Source: Paratractidigestivibacter faecalis
GTDB taxonomy: Bacteria > Actinomycetota > Coriobacteriia > Coriobacteriales > Atopobiaceae
Length of the DNA: 64,000 bases
NCBI RefSeq assembly: GCF_003416765.1
Contig: NZ_QSNG01000001.1
Coordinates: forward strand, 770,742 to 834,741
Direction of reading: 5' to 3'
Position 1 is the stretch's first letter, and every line of letters starts with the position of its first letter. Both the position numbers and the translations under genes were made by a program. Shown piece after piece: positions 18,235-26,353 of this stretch. The notes under the pieces were generated by a model that saw only the letters and a program-made list of their open reading frames with translations, ran no database searches and had not been told where the DNA came from.

Positions 18235-19317
18235 ATGGCTGATGGCAGCGACGACCTCCTTGGCTTCGTCGCCTCCATGGGAGGCGAGCGTGCCCTTCGC
18301 GTCGAGGAGAACCTCGGCGAGGGGTACGTTCGCCTTCGTGTGGCCGAGGCCGAGAGGCGCCAGGCCAAGCACGACGTTCGCTGTGTCGAGGACGTCGTCA
18401 TCGAGATGCTCCGCAACGCGAGGGACGCCGGCGCTCGGCACATCTACGTGGCCACTACGCGCGAGGGAGACCTGAGGTCCCTCGTCATGATCGACGACGG
18501 CTCCGGCATCCCGGAGGACATGCAGGACCGCATCTTCGAGGCGCGCGTCACCTCCAAGCTCGAGAGCGTCCACATGGACCGCTGGGGCGTGCACGGCCGC
18601 GGCATGGCGCTGTTCTCCGTGAGGGAGAACGCCGTCAGCGCTGCTGTGGCGTCATCTGGCGTGGGCCTTGGGTCTTCTATCAAGGTGGTCACCGACGCCA
18701 CGCAGCTCTCCGAGAGACGCGACCAGTCCACCTGGCCCTCAGTCGGCGTGGACGAGGACGGAGTTCAGTCCTGCGTGCGCGGCCCGCACAACATCATCAG
18801 GACCTGCTGCGACTTTGCCCTCGAGGAGCGCGGCACCTGCGAGGTGTACCTCGGCTCCCCGGCAGAGATCGCCGCCACGGCTCGCATGAGGGCCGCCTCC
18901 TCCGTCGATGGCGCCGACCTTCTCTTCATCGACTCCCTCTCGGAGCTTCCCGTGCTCGAGCGCCTCAAGGTCGCCGCCGACGCGAGCGAGCTTCTCGACG
19001 TCTGCCGCGCCCTTGGGCTCGAGATGTCAGAGCGCACGGCGCACCGCATCGTGGCCGGGCAGATTAAGCCCCTGAGGAGCGTCCTCTCCCGACTCACCCA
19101 CAAGGCCGAGCCCGCCGAGCGCCGCGAGGTCGACCTCAGGCGCGACCGGCGCGGCCTCAAGATCTCCAGGGACGACGCCGAGGAGTTCTCGCGCATCATG
19201 GAGCGGGGCTTCTCGTACGTTGCCAAGCGCTACTACCTGTCGCTTTCCGCCGAGCCCAAGGTGAAGGTTTCCCCCCATAGAATCACCGTGACCTTCGACC
19301 TTGACGAGAGCGACTGA
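18235..19317 (+). CDS. Orphan GHKL-type ATP-binding protein
   Basis: A 360-residue soluble protein. The Bergerat ATP fold is clear: N-box E57-x3-N61 (EMLRNARDAGA), G1 box D87-D88-G89-S90-G91 (IDDGSGIP) and G2 box WGVHGRGMALFS (117-128). The histidine-kinase dimerization/phosphoacceptor region is absent, and so is a transmembrane segment; the context is closer to MutL/Hsp90-type GHKL proteins than to sensor kinases. Residues after about 160 match no family I recognise. It sits 11 bases after rny and 77 bases before spoVS, in the place that ymdB occupies in Bacillus. Function unknown; a role with RNase Y or SpoVS is inference from position. Confidence 0.7.
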   Translation: MADGSDDLLGFVASMGGERALRVEENLGEGYVRLRVAEAERRQAKHDVRCVEDVVIEMLRNARDAGARHIYVATTREGDLRSLVMIDDGSGIPEDMQDRIFEARVTSKLESVHMDRWGVHGRGMALFSVRENAVSAAVASSGVGLGSSIKVVTDATQLSERRDQSTWPSVGVDEDGVQSCVRGPHNIIRTCCDFALEERGTCEVYLGSPAEIAATARMRAASSVDGADLLFIDSLSELPVLERLKVAADASELLDVCRALGLEMSERTAHRIVAGQIKPLRSVLSRLTHKAEPAERREVDLRRDRRGLKISRDDAEEFSRIMERGFSYVAKRYYLSLSAEPKVKVSPHRITVTFDLDESD

Positions 19318-19394
19318 CGCTAGGCCTCGCTCCACCCATCACGACACCCGACTCGAACAACCCCCATACCAGAAACGTGCCACAGGAGCCACAA

Positions 19395-19712
19395 ATGGAT
19401 TTCCTCAAAGTCTCAAGCAAGTCGTCGCCCGCGTCGGTCGCGGGCGCCATCGCCGGCATGGTGAAGGACGGCGTCCCGGTCAACATGCAGTGCGTTGGCG
19501 CAGGCGCGGTCAACCAGGCCATAAAGGCCGTCGCCATTGCCCGTGGCTTCCTCATCCCCACCGGCGTGGACATCTCCTGCGCACCGACCTTCTCGGACGT
19601 GGAGATCGGCGGCGAGAGCCGCACGGCAATCCGGATTGCGGTCTACGTCCACCGCATCAACGCCCAGGCGGGCGCCCTAACCGTTGACGATACCCTTGGG
19701 ATGGTGTCCTAG
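19395..19712 (+). CDS. spoVS: Stage V sporulation protein S (SpoVS/Alba-like)
   Basis: A 105-residue protein matching SpoVS closely: LKVSSKSSPASVAGAIAG, GAGAVNQAIKAVAIARGF and ESRTAIRIAV. SpoVS has an Alba-like fold and is thought to bind nucleic acid; it affects septation and sporulation in Bacillus. No other sporulation gene is in the window. The ATG at 19395 follows CAGGAG and gives the conserved N-terminus; the in-frame GTG at 19377 overlaps that RBS. Its place between the RNase Y gene and miaB is conserved in several Gram-positive lineages. Confidence 0.93.
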   Translation: MDFLKVSSKSSPASVAGAIAGMVKDGVPVNMQCVGAGAVNQAIKAVAIARGFLIPTGVDISCAPTFSDVEIGGESRTAIRIAVYVHRINAQAGALTVDDTLGMVS

Positions 19713-19713
19713 C

Positions 19714-21081
19714 ATGGCCGACCTCATGACCCTTGTTGGCAAGACCTACGTCGTCAAGACCTTTGGCTGCCAGATGAACCTGCACGACTCCGAGCGTGTG
19801 AGCGGCCTTCTTGACCAGTGCGGCTGCATCTGCGTCGATGAGACCGACCAGGCTGACATCGTGGTCTTCATGACGTGCTGCGTCCGCGAGAACGCCGACC
19901 AGCGCCTCTACGGCCAGGCCTCGGCCATGGTGAGCGCTCCCAAGCCGCCCTGCGGCCGCAGGGTCGTTGCCATCGGCGGCTGCATCGCGCAGCGCGACGG
20001 CGAGAAGATTCGCAAGAACATACCCGCGGCGGACGTCGTCTTCGGCACCTCGGCGCTCGCGAGCCTGCCCGAGCTTCTCGCCGAGGCGTTTTCCGACGAC
20101 GGCTCCGTCGTCGAGGTGGACACCGGCGAGGAGGGTCGCGGCTTCTCCGCCGACCTTCCCAGCAGGCGCGCGCAGCGCTTCCACGCCTGGGTGCCCATCA
20201 TGCAGGGCTGCAACAACTTCTGCACGTACTGCATCGTCCCGTATGTCCGCGGACGCGAGAAGAGCCGTACGCTCGAGGCCGTCGTGGCCGAGTGCGAGAA
20301 GCTCGTGGCCGACGGCGTGCGCGAGATCACGCTCCTGGGGCAGAACGTAAACTCCTATGGCCGCAACATCTACGGGGAGCCTCGCTTCGCCGAGCTGCTG
20401 CGCGCCGTCGGGCAGACCGGCGTCGAGCGCATACGCTTCACCTCGTCCAACCCCAAGGACCTCTCCGAGGAGGCCATCCGCGCCATGGCGGAGGTCCCCG
20501 CCGTGATGCCGCACCTTCACCTGGCCGTCCAGAGCGGCTCCACCCGCGTGCTGAAGGCGATGAACCGCAGCTACACTCGAGAGGAGTACCTGGACCTGGC
20601 GAGGCGCCTCAAGGAGGCCATCCCCGGCCTTGCCCTCTCGACCGACATCATCGTCGGCTTCCCCGGCGAGACCGAGGAGGACTTCGAGGAGACGCTCTCC
20701 CTCGTCAAGGAGGCGGGCTTCTCGTCTGCCTTCACGTTCATCTACTCGCCGCGTCCCGGCACGCCTGCCGCCAAGATGCCCAACGACACGCCCCACGAGG
20801 TCATCCAGGAGCGCTTCGACCGCCTTGCCGACCAGGTGGCGCGTCAGGCGCACGACGCCAACCAGGCCGACCTGGGAGCCCTCTCGACGGTCCTCGTCGA
20901 GGGAACCTCCAAGCGCGACGACTCCGTCCTCGTCGGCCACAGCGAGAAGAACCAGACGGTCCACTTCTGCCTGCCCGAGGGGCTCAGCGCAAAGGACCTC
21001 ATCGGAAAGATCGTCGACGTCCGCGTGCGCGAGGCCAAGACGTGGTATCTGCGCGGCGAGGTCGAGGGCGACCCTCGATGA
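19714..21081 (+). CDS. miaB: tRNA-2-methylthio-N6-dimethylallyladenosine synthase MiaB
   Basis: A 455-residue radical SAM methylthiotransferase acting on i6A37 of tRNA. The N-terminal TFGCQMNLHDSER motif is the MiaB signature. The radical SAM cluster cysteines are C166-x3-C170-x2-C173 (CNNFCTYC), followed by a TRAM domain. It starts one base after the spoVS stop; an alternative ATG is at 19726. Its stop overlaps the miaA start (ATGA), so the two steps of ms2i6A synthesis are translationally coupled. Confidence 0.95.
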   Translation: MADLMTLVGKTYVVKTFGCQMNLHDSERVSGLLDQCGCICVDETDQADIVVFMTCCVRENADQRLYGQASAMVSAPKPPCGRRVVAIGGCIAQRDGEKIRKNIPAADVVFGTSALASLPELLAEAFSDDGSVVEVDTGEEGRGFSADLPSRRAQRFHAWVPIMQGCNNFCTYCIVPYVRGREKSRTLEAVVAECEKLVADGVREITLLGQNVNSYGRNIYGEPRFAELLRAVGQTGVERIRFTSSNPKDLSEEAIRAMAEVPAVMPHLHLAVQSGSTRVLKAMNRSYTREEYLDLARRLKEAIPGLALSTDIIVGFPGETEEDFEETLSLVKEAGFSSAFTFIYSPRPGTPAAKMPNDTPHEVIQERFDRLADQVARQAHDANQADLGALSTVLVEGTSKRDDSVLVGHSEKNQTVHFCLPEGLSAKDLIGKIVDVRVREAKTWYLRGEVEGDPR

Positions 21082-22031
21082 GCGAGGCCTCCAAGGTCGT
21101 GTGCATCGTCGGCCCCACGGCCTCGGGCAAGAGCTCTCTTGCCGAGGCCGTGGCCCTGCGCCTCAAGAGCGCCGTCGTCTCCGTCGATGCCATGCAGGTC
21201 TATCGCGGCATGGACGTGGGCACCGCAAAGACCCCGGCGGGGGAGAGGCGCTGCCCGCTTCTGATGGTCGACGTCTGCGACCCCACCGAGAGCTACTCCG
21301 TCCAGCGCTTTCAGGCTGACGCACGCTCCTGCGCGGACGGCCTCCTTGCAGATGGGCGCACTCCGGTCCTGTGCGGTGGCACGGGGCTCTACCTCGATGC
21401 CGTCATCGACGAGATGGACTTTCCGGCTGGCGAGGTCGGCGGACGCGCCCGCAGCGCCTACGAGGACCTGCTTGCGGAGCGTGGTCCCGAGGGGCTCCAC
21501 GCGCTTCTCGCCGAGCGAGACCCCAGGAGTGCGGAGCTCATCCACCCCAACAACTCCCGTCGCGTGGTGCGGGCGCTCGAGATGCTCGACGAGGGGGTCT
21601 CGTATGCCCAGAAGCACGAGGGGCTCAAGCGCCGCAGCCCTCACTACGCGGCATCGATCTGGGCGCTCTCCATGAGCCGTGACCGTCTTTACCAGCGCAT
21701 TGACCAGCGCGTCGACCTCATGATGGAGCAGAGGCTCCTTGACGAGGTCGCTGCGCTCAGAGACGACGGACTCGTGGCCGACTCCACCGCGGGGCAGGCC
21801 ATCGGGTACAAGGAGCTTCTCTCCCACCTTGCGGGGGAGTGCTCCCTCGAGGAGGCTGTCCAGACCATCAAGCGCCGCACGCGCAACTACGCCAAGCGGC
21901 AGCTCTCCTGGATCAGGCGAGACGGTCGTGCCAGGGTCCTTGACATGGACGCGCTCTCCACTGAGGAGGCCTGCGAGCTTGTGGTTTCCGGGCTCGGCGT
22001 TGGCCAGGACGACGATGGGGGTGGCAGATGA
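21078..22031 (+). CDS. miaA: tRNA dimethylallyltransferase MiaA
   Basis: A 317-residue enzyme that adds the dimethylallyl group to A37 of tRNAs reading UNN codons. The P-loop GPTASGKS (12-19) and the DAMQVYRGMDVGTAK motif are diagnostic; RRTRNYAKRQLSWIRR near the C-terminus binds tRNA. Its ATG overlaps the miaB stop, and its own stop overlaps the hflX ATG, giving a miaB-miaA-hflX chain. Confidence 0.95.
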   Translation: MSEASKVVCIVGPTASGKSSLAEAVALRLKSAVVSVDAMQVYRGMDVGTAKTPAGERRCPLLMVDVCDPTESYSVQRFQADARSCADGLLADGRTPVLCGGTGLYLDAVIDEMDFPAGEVGGRARSAYEDLLAERGPEGLHALLAERDPRSAELIHPNNSRRVVRALEMLDEGVSYAQKHEGLKRRSPHYAASIWALSMSRDRLYQRIDQRVDLMMEQRLLDEVAALRDDGLVADSTAGQAIGYKELLSHLAGECSLEEAVQTIKRRTRNYAKRQLSWIRRDGRARVLDMDALSTEEACELVVSGLGVGQDDDGGGR

Positions 22032-23344
22032 GCAGGTCTGCGGACAGGTTCAAGCCCATCAGCACGGCGCCGGTGCCCGAGCGCGCAATTCTCGTGGGCG
22101 TCGATCTCGGCGGGTCCGACTGGTCGTGCGAAGAATCGCTCGCAGAGCTTGCGCGCCTTGCGCAGACGGACGGGGCCGAGGTGGTCCTCACCATGAGCCA
22201 GCGGCTCGACGCTCCCGTGCCTAAGACGTTCATCGGCAAGGGCAAGGTCGAGGAGCTGGTGAGCTACGTCCGCAATATGGATGCGGACGTGGTCATCTTT
22301 GATGAGGAACTCACCCCCTCCCAGCAGTCCAACCTTGAGCGCATCGTTGGCGAGCCGGTCAAGATCATCGACCGAACCGCGCTCATCCTCGACATCTTTG
22401 GGGTCCATGCTCGGACGCGCGAGGGACGCCTGCAGGTGCAGCTTGCGCAGCTCCAATACGTCCTGCCCCGTCTCAGGGGCATGTGGAGCCACCTCGTCGG
22501 CGAGCAGACCAGGGGTGGAATCGGCAGCCGCTTTGGCCAGGGCGAGAGCCAGCTTGAGGTTGACCGTCGCCTGGTGAGGGACAAGATCTCCAACCTCAGG
22601 CGGGAGCTCCAGCGGCTCGAGGTGAGGCGCGGGGTCCAGAGCAAGGCGCGCTGGGACTCGGGAGTCTACCGCGTGGCGCTGGTGGGCTACACGAATGCTG
22701 GCAAGTCGACGCTTCTCAACCGGCTCACGGGGTCCGAGGTCTATGCCAAGGACGAGCTCTTTGCGACGCTCGACCCAACGACGAGGTCCATGGTCCTCGA
22801 CGAGGGCCGCAAGATCACCGTTACGGATACGGTCGGCTTCATCCAGAAGCTCCCGACGACCCTGGTGGAGGCCTTCAAGTCGACGCTTGCCGAGGTCAGG
22901 GCCGCGGATCTGGTACTTCTGGTGGTGGACGCGTCGGACCCGCACTGCGAGCAGGAGATTGCCGCCGTGAGGGGCATCCTCTCCGAGATCGGCGCAGAAC
23001 AGATCAGGCAGGTCATGGTGCTCAACAAGTGCGACCTTCTGGACGAGGACCAGATGGCAGAGAGGCTCTCCGCTCACCCTGACGCCGTCCAGGTCTCTGC
23101 CATTGAAGGCACGGGCGTGGCCGGTCTTCTCTACGCCATCTCCTCCGTTGCGTCTGAGGGAGACGTCTCCATGACCGTGCTCGTTCCCTACGAGAAGGGC
23201 CTTCTTCTCAAGATGGTCCACGAGAGGTGCCAGGTCATGAGGGAGCGCTACGTTCAGGGAGGCCTTCTTGCCACGGTCAAGGCCTCCGCTCGCATGAGCG
23301 CCACGCTGGCCCCCTACGAGGTCGATGAGGAGGCCCTGGCCTAG
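22028..23344 (+). CDS. hflX: Ribosome-associated GTPase HflX
   Basis: A 438-residue GTPase that splits stalled ribosomes. The N-terminal HflX domain (FIGKGKVEEL, FDEELTPSQQSNLE) is followed by the glycine-rich linker GEQTRGGIGSRFGQGE and the G domain with GYTNAGKST at 220-228, DTVGFI and NKCD. Its stop codon shares the palindromic CTAG (23341-23344) with the stop of the convergent DUF1624 gene, so the two coding regions overlap at their ends. Confidence 0.95.
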   Translation: MSRSADRFKPISTAPVPERAILVGVDLGGSDWSCEESLAELARLAQTDGAEVVLTMSQRLDAPVPKTFIGKGKVEELVSYVRNMDADVVIFDEELTPSQQSNLERIVGEPVKIIDRTALILDIFGVHARTREGRLQVQLAQLQYVLPRLRGMWSHLVGEQTRGGIGSRFGQGESQLEVDRRLVRDKISNLRRELQRLEVRRGVQSKARWDSGVYRVALVGYTNAGKSTLLNRLTGSEVYAKDELFATLDPTTRSMVLDEGRKITVTDTVGFIQKLPTTLVEAFKSTLAEVRAADLVLLVVDASDPHCEQEIAAVRGILSEIGAEQIRQVMVLNKCDLLDEDQMAERLSAHPDAVQVSAIEGTGVAGLLYAISSVASEGDVSMTVLVPYEKGLLLKMVHERCQVMRERYVQGGLLATVKASARMSATLAPYEVDEEALA

Positions 23345-24084
23345 AGGAGGCTCCTTCTGGACACAAGCGACGCTATGACCAGCAACACCGGTTGGTGAGC
23401 CGCATAGACGAGAAGCGCGTGCCTTCCGAGCCATTCAAGTGGCCTAAGGCCAAGGTCTCTGACACGGCCGCTGCAAAAGGAGTCCTTCAGCGAGGGGCCT
23501 GCGCTGGCGCCAGCAAGGTACATGAGCAGGTAGGGGAGAACCGGGTAGTAGTCGCCCGAAACAAATCCCGGACCTGGGAACCCAAGCCAAGAGAGCCAAG
23601 GGGTCGCATAGAGCTCTTGTGGTAGGGCCATCCGCGTGAAACCAAGGTCGAGGTAGCCTGAGGGTACGTGCAGCAGCGCAAGAAAGGCGGCAACGCATGC
23701 CGCGCCAGCCACAAGGCCCCCGGGACGAATCCGGAGGGTCTCCAGGATGGCGGTGACAAGCGTGCAGGCTGCCATGCAGAAGATGATTCCGAACGAGATG
23801 GCATCGTCAACGGCGGCGATCGCCGTCACGGCAAAGATGGCAAGGGCGAAGAGGGCGTATTTGGCTGCCCGTCGATAGTTGTTCCTTGAGTAGGAGCTCA
23901 TCACTCCGGCTAGAAACAGGAACACCCAGGAGATGGTGGCCCTCCATATGTCCTGGAAGGTTCCCTGGAACCAGGGGAGGGAAAGCCCGGCCAGGTACCT
24001 CAGGTCATAGCAGAGGTGAAAGCCCACCATGGACAGGACTGAGAGGCCCCTGAGCGAATCGAAGAAGCGGACGCGCCTAGCCAT
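23341..24084 (-). CDS. DUF1624 (HGSNAT-type) membrane protein
   Basis: A 247-residue multi-spanning membrane protein with about seven hydrophobic helices. The N-terminal RFFDSLRGLSVLSMVGFH and the LCYDLRYLAG segment match the DUF1624/heparan-alpha-glucosaminide N-acetyltransferase catalytic family, an acyltransferase-like fold; the histidine of GFHLCYD would be the candidate active residue. The bacterial role is unknown; acyl transfer to an envelope glycan is plausible. It begins six bases after lexA on the same strand, so it may share the SOS transcript. It overlaps the hflX end by 4 bases. Confidence 0.75.
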   Translation of the reverse strand: MARRVRFFDSLRGLSVLSMVGFHLCYDLRYLAGLSLPWFQGTFQDIWRATISWVFLFLAGVMSSYSRNNYRRAAKYALFALAIFAVTAIAAVDDAISFGIIFCMAACTLVTAILETLRIRPGGLVAGAACVAAFLALLHVPSGYLDLGFTRMALPQELYATPWLSWLGFPGPGFVSGDYYPVLPYLLMYLAGASAGPSLKDSFCSGRVRDLGLRPLEWLGRHALLVYAAHQPVLLVIASLVSRRSLL

Positions 24085-24090
24085 GGCCGC

Positions 24091-24735
24091 CTACATGGAG
24101 CGGATGAGGGCGGTTACCCTGCCGAGAATGACCGGGTTGTCGGCGTAGATGGGCTCCATGCTGTCGTTCTCGGGCTGGAGCCTGATGCGGTCCTTCTCGC
24201 GGTAGAAGGTCTTGACGGTGGCCGAGTCATCTATGAGGGCGACGACGATCTCACCGTTGTGGGCCTCGTGCTGCTCCTTGACGATGATGTAGTCACCATC
24301 GAAGATGCCGGCGTTGATCATGGACTCTCCGCGGACCCTCAGGATGAAGGAGCTTGCGTCGCCAACGATGCTGGTCGGCAGCGTGAGGGTCTCCTCGACG
24401 TTCTGTTCGGCGAGGATTGGCGTACCTGCGGCCACCCTGCCCACGACGGGCAGCGAGATGAGGTTGTGGTTGAGGTCCTGGGTCACCTCTGCCAGTCGCT
24501 GGGGCTGGGGCTCCTCCTTCTGGACGACCTCGATGGTGCGGGGCTTCTTGGAGTCCCTGCGGATGAGCCCCTGCTCCTCGAGCTGCTTGAGGTGCATGTG
24601 AACCGTGGAGGGGGAGGCCAGCCCGACCGCAGTGCCTATCTCCCTGACCGAAGGTGGGTAGGCGTGCTCCTCCGTGTATGACTTGATGTAGTCATAGATT
24701 TCCTGCTGGCGCTTGCTGATCTTTCCCCTGGGCAT
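24091..24735 (-). CDS. lexA: LexA repressor
   Basis: A 214-residue SOS repressor. The N-terminal winged helix (about 1-65) is followed by the S24 autoprotease domain with the cleavage bond A103-G104, nucleophile S138 (GESM) and base K175 (TVKTF). RecA filaments stimulate self-cleavage and derepress the regulon. The ATG follows AAAGGGGG. Divergent from it is the LysM-nrdR-dut operon, and two LexA-box-like sites lie between (24785-24798, 24812-24825), so autoregulation is likely. Confidence 0.97.
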   Translation of the reverse strand: MPRGKISKRQQEIYDYIKSYTEEHAYPPSVREIGTAVGLASPSTVHMHLKQLEEQGLIRRDSKKPRTIEVVQKEEPQPQRLAEVTQDLNHNLISLPVVGRVAAGTPILAEQNVEETLTLPTSIVGDASSFILRVRGESMINAGIFDGDYIIVKEQHEAHNGEIVVALIDDSATVKTFYREKDRIRLQPENDSMEPIYADNPVILGRVTALIRSM

Positions 24736-24784
24736 TGTGGCCCCCTTTCGACACCTTCATCTTAGATGAATCTCCGCCGCGATG

Positions 24785-24833
24785 CAAACAATTGTTCGTA
24801 GATACTTGACACGAACGAATGTACTTACATAAT
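24785..24833 (+). promoter_or_regulatory. Divergent lexA / LysM operon control region with two LexA-like boxes
   Basis: TTGACA (24806-24811), 16 bases, then CATAAT (24828-24833) form a strong plus-strand promoter. Box 1, CAAACAATTGTTCG (24785-24798), has one mismatch to CGAACN4GTTCG. Box 2, CGAACGAATGTACT (24812-24825), has two mismatches and sits in the promoter spacer, the same position as the perfect box in the recA promoter. Box 1 is nearer to lexA and could serve its autoregulation. Confidence 0.75.
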
Positions 24834-24925
24834 AGGGTACAAGCGTTCTAATTCAAGCCTTCAGTTTCTGTCCGATGCCTCCCGTATAAATTCCACAGAC
24901 AGAAGCGGAAGAGAGGAAACCCAAG

Positions 24926-25357
24926 ATGAGCAACCAGTCAAGCGCCTACTGCTACGGATCTGCCGCAATCAAGATTGATGCTCCGTTCCTGGTCCTCCAC
25001 GAGGGCGGTGCCAGCCGCACGGCCAGGCGTTCCGAGTGCCAGCACAACGCAAAGCCCCTCGGACTCGGCGTTCTTCTCGCTGGGGTTCTTGTTTGCCTTG
25101 CCGTAATTGGCGGCATTTACTTTGCCCAGGCGCATTCCTCGCAGGTCGTTGCAAGCGCCCTCGGGCAGGCGCAGGCCTCGGAGCGCGTGGTGCGCGACGG
25201 AGAGAGCCTTTGGCGCATCGCCCAGGAGTGCGACGTCCCCGGCACCTCAACGCGTGACGTCGTGGATTGGATCGAGGCGGCAAACTCCCTTGACGGTGGG
25301 GCCGTCTATGCGGGTCAGCGCATTCTCGTTCCCAGTGGGGTCGTCTCAGCCCGGTAA
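24926..25357 (+). CDS. LysM-domain membrane protein, YneA/DivS-like SOS protein
   Basis: A 143-residue protein. A polar N-terminus (1-44) is followed by one transmembrane helix (about 45-68) and an extracellular LysM-type domain (about 86-136: VVRDGESLWRIAQECD, IEAANSLDGGAVYAGQRILVP). The architecture and the position divergent from lexA match YneA of Bacillus and DivS-type proteins of actinobacteria, which delay division during SOS. Sequence similarity to these is low outside LysM, so the function is an inference from layout plus the LexA-boxed promoter. Confidence 0.75.
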   Translation: MSNQSSAYCYGSAAIKIDAPFLVLHEGGASRTARRSECQHNAKPLGLGVLLAGVLVCLAVIGGIYFAQAHSSQVVASALGQAQASERVVRDGESLWRIAQECDVPGTSTRDVVDWIEAANSLDGGAVYAGQRILVPSGVVSAR

Positions 25358-25381
25358 GGCTCGCGGCGCTGTGCTATGTTT

Positions 25382-25405
25382 CCTAGATGGACAAATTCTT
25401 CTAGG
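25382..25405 (+). other. Inverted repeat over the nrdR ribosome-binding site
   Basis: CCTAGA (25382-25387) and TCTAGG (25400-25405) are 6-bp inverted arms separated by 12 bases. The right arm overlaps the strong Shine-Dalgarno AGGAGG (25403-25408) of nrdR, so pairing could modulate translation. Confidence 0.3.
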
Positions 25406-25412
25406 AGGTCTC

Positions 25413-25862
25413 ATGCGCTGTCCCAAGTGCGGTTGCGAGGAGTCAAAGGTCGTCGACTCCCGACCCTCTGAGAGCAACGACGCCATTCGCAGGCGCCGTG
25501 AGTGTACCAGGTGCGGCTTCAGGTTCACGACCTACGAGAGGTGCGAGGAGACGCCCCTTCTTGTCGTCAAGAAGGACGGCCACAAGGAGACGTTTGACAG
25601 GCAGAAGCTCATGAGAGGCCTTGTTGCGGCCACGGTCAAGCGCGACATCCCCATCAACACGCTCAACTCGCTCATCGACGGCATCGTCTCCGAGCTTCGA
25701 GACAAGGGCTGCATGGAGGTTTCTTCCGAGGACCTCGGCAGCATGGTTCTCAAGCGGCTGATGGACATGGACAAGGTCGCCTACATCCGCTTTGCCTCCG
25801 TCTACCGGGACTTCAAGGACATTGACGAGTTCAGCGAGGAGCTAAGGAGCCTTCAGAAATGA
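25413..25862 (+). CDS. nrdR: Transcriptional repressor NrdR
   Basis: A 149-residue repressor of ribonucleotide reductase genes. The zinc ribbon uses C3, C6, C31 and C34 (CPKC, CTRC), followed by an ATP-cone domain (about 47-137) that senses ATP/dATP. The ATG at 25413 has a near-perfect AGGAGG five bases upstream; a longer in-frame extension through the LysM gene is rejected. The stop overlaps the dut start (ATGA), joining two dNTP-pool functions. Confidence 0.97.
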   Translation: MRCPKCGCEESKVVDSRPSESNDAIRRRRECTRCGFRFTTYERCEETPLLVVKKDGHKETFDRQKLMRGLVAATVKRDIPINTLNSLIDGIVSELRDKGCMEVSSEDLGSMVLKRLMDMDKVAYIRFASVYRDFKDIDEFSEELRSLQK

Positions 25863-26308
25863 CGCTCGACGCCATCGACCTTCCTATTAAGCGGCTTGAC
25901 GCAACGGTCGAGCTCCCGGCCTATGCCTACGAGGGTGACGCTGGCCTCGACCTGAGGTCTAACGAGGACGTTGTGCTGGCTCCCTTAGAGAGGAGACTTA
26001 TCGGCACCGGTCTTGCCATCGCCATTCCCGATGGCTATGCAGGCTTCGTGCAGCCCAGAAGTGGTCTTGCTCTCAAGAAGGGGCTCTCCATGGCCAACAC
26101 CCCCGGGTTGGTGGACGCCCACTATCGGGGCGAGCTCAAGGTCTGTGCCATCAACCTCGATGCCCATGAGCCCATCGTCATCTCCAAGGGCGAGCGCATT
26201 GCCCAGCTTGTCATCCAGCGCGTCCCCCAGGTGCATCTCCGCGAGGTCGAGCAGCTTGACCAGACGGACCGCGGCGAAGGTGGCTTTGGCTCCAGCGGCG
26301 TCAACTGA
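25859..26308 (+). CDS. dut: Deoxyuridine 5'-triphosphate nucleotidohydrolase (dUTPase)
   Basis: A 149-residue trimeric dUTPase. The family motifs appear in order: motif 1 YEGDAGLDLRS, motif 2 PRSGLA, motif 3 GLVDAHYRGE with the catalytic aspartate, motif 4 KGERIAQLVI, and the glycine-rich motif 5 RGEGGFGSSG. It converts dUTP to dUMP, preventing uracil incorporation. It overlaps nrdR by four bases and probably lies on the SOS-controlled transcript. Confidence 0.97.
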   Translation: MTLDAIDLPIKRLDATVELPAYAYEGDAGLDLRSNEDVVLAPLERRLIGTGLAIAIPDGYAGFVQPRSGLALKKGLSMANTPGLVDAHYRGELKVCAINLDAHEPIVISKGERIAQLVIQRVPQVHLREVEQLDQTDRGEGGFGSSGVN

Positions 26309-26353
26309 TTGGCAGGTGGCCTCCCGTGTGAGGGCCTTTCCTTGGGGGATGAG

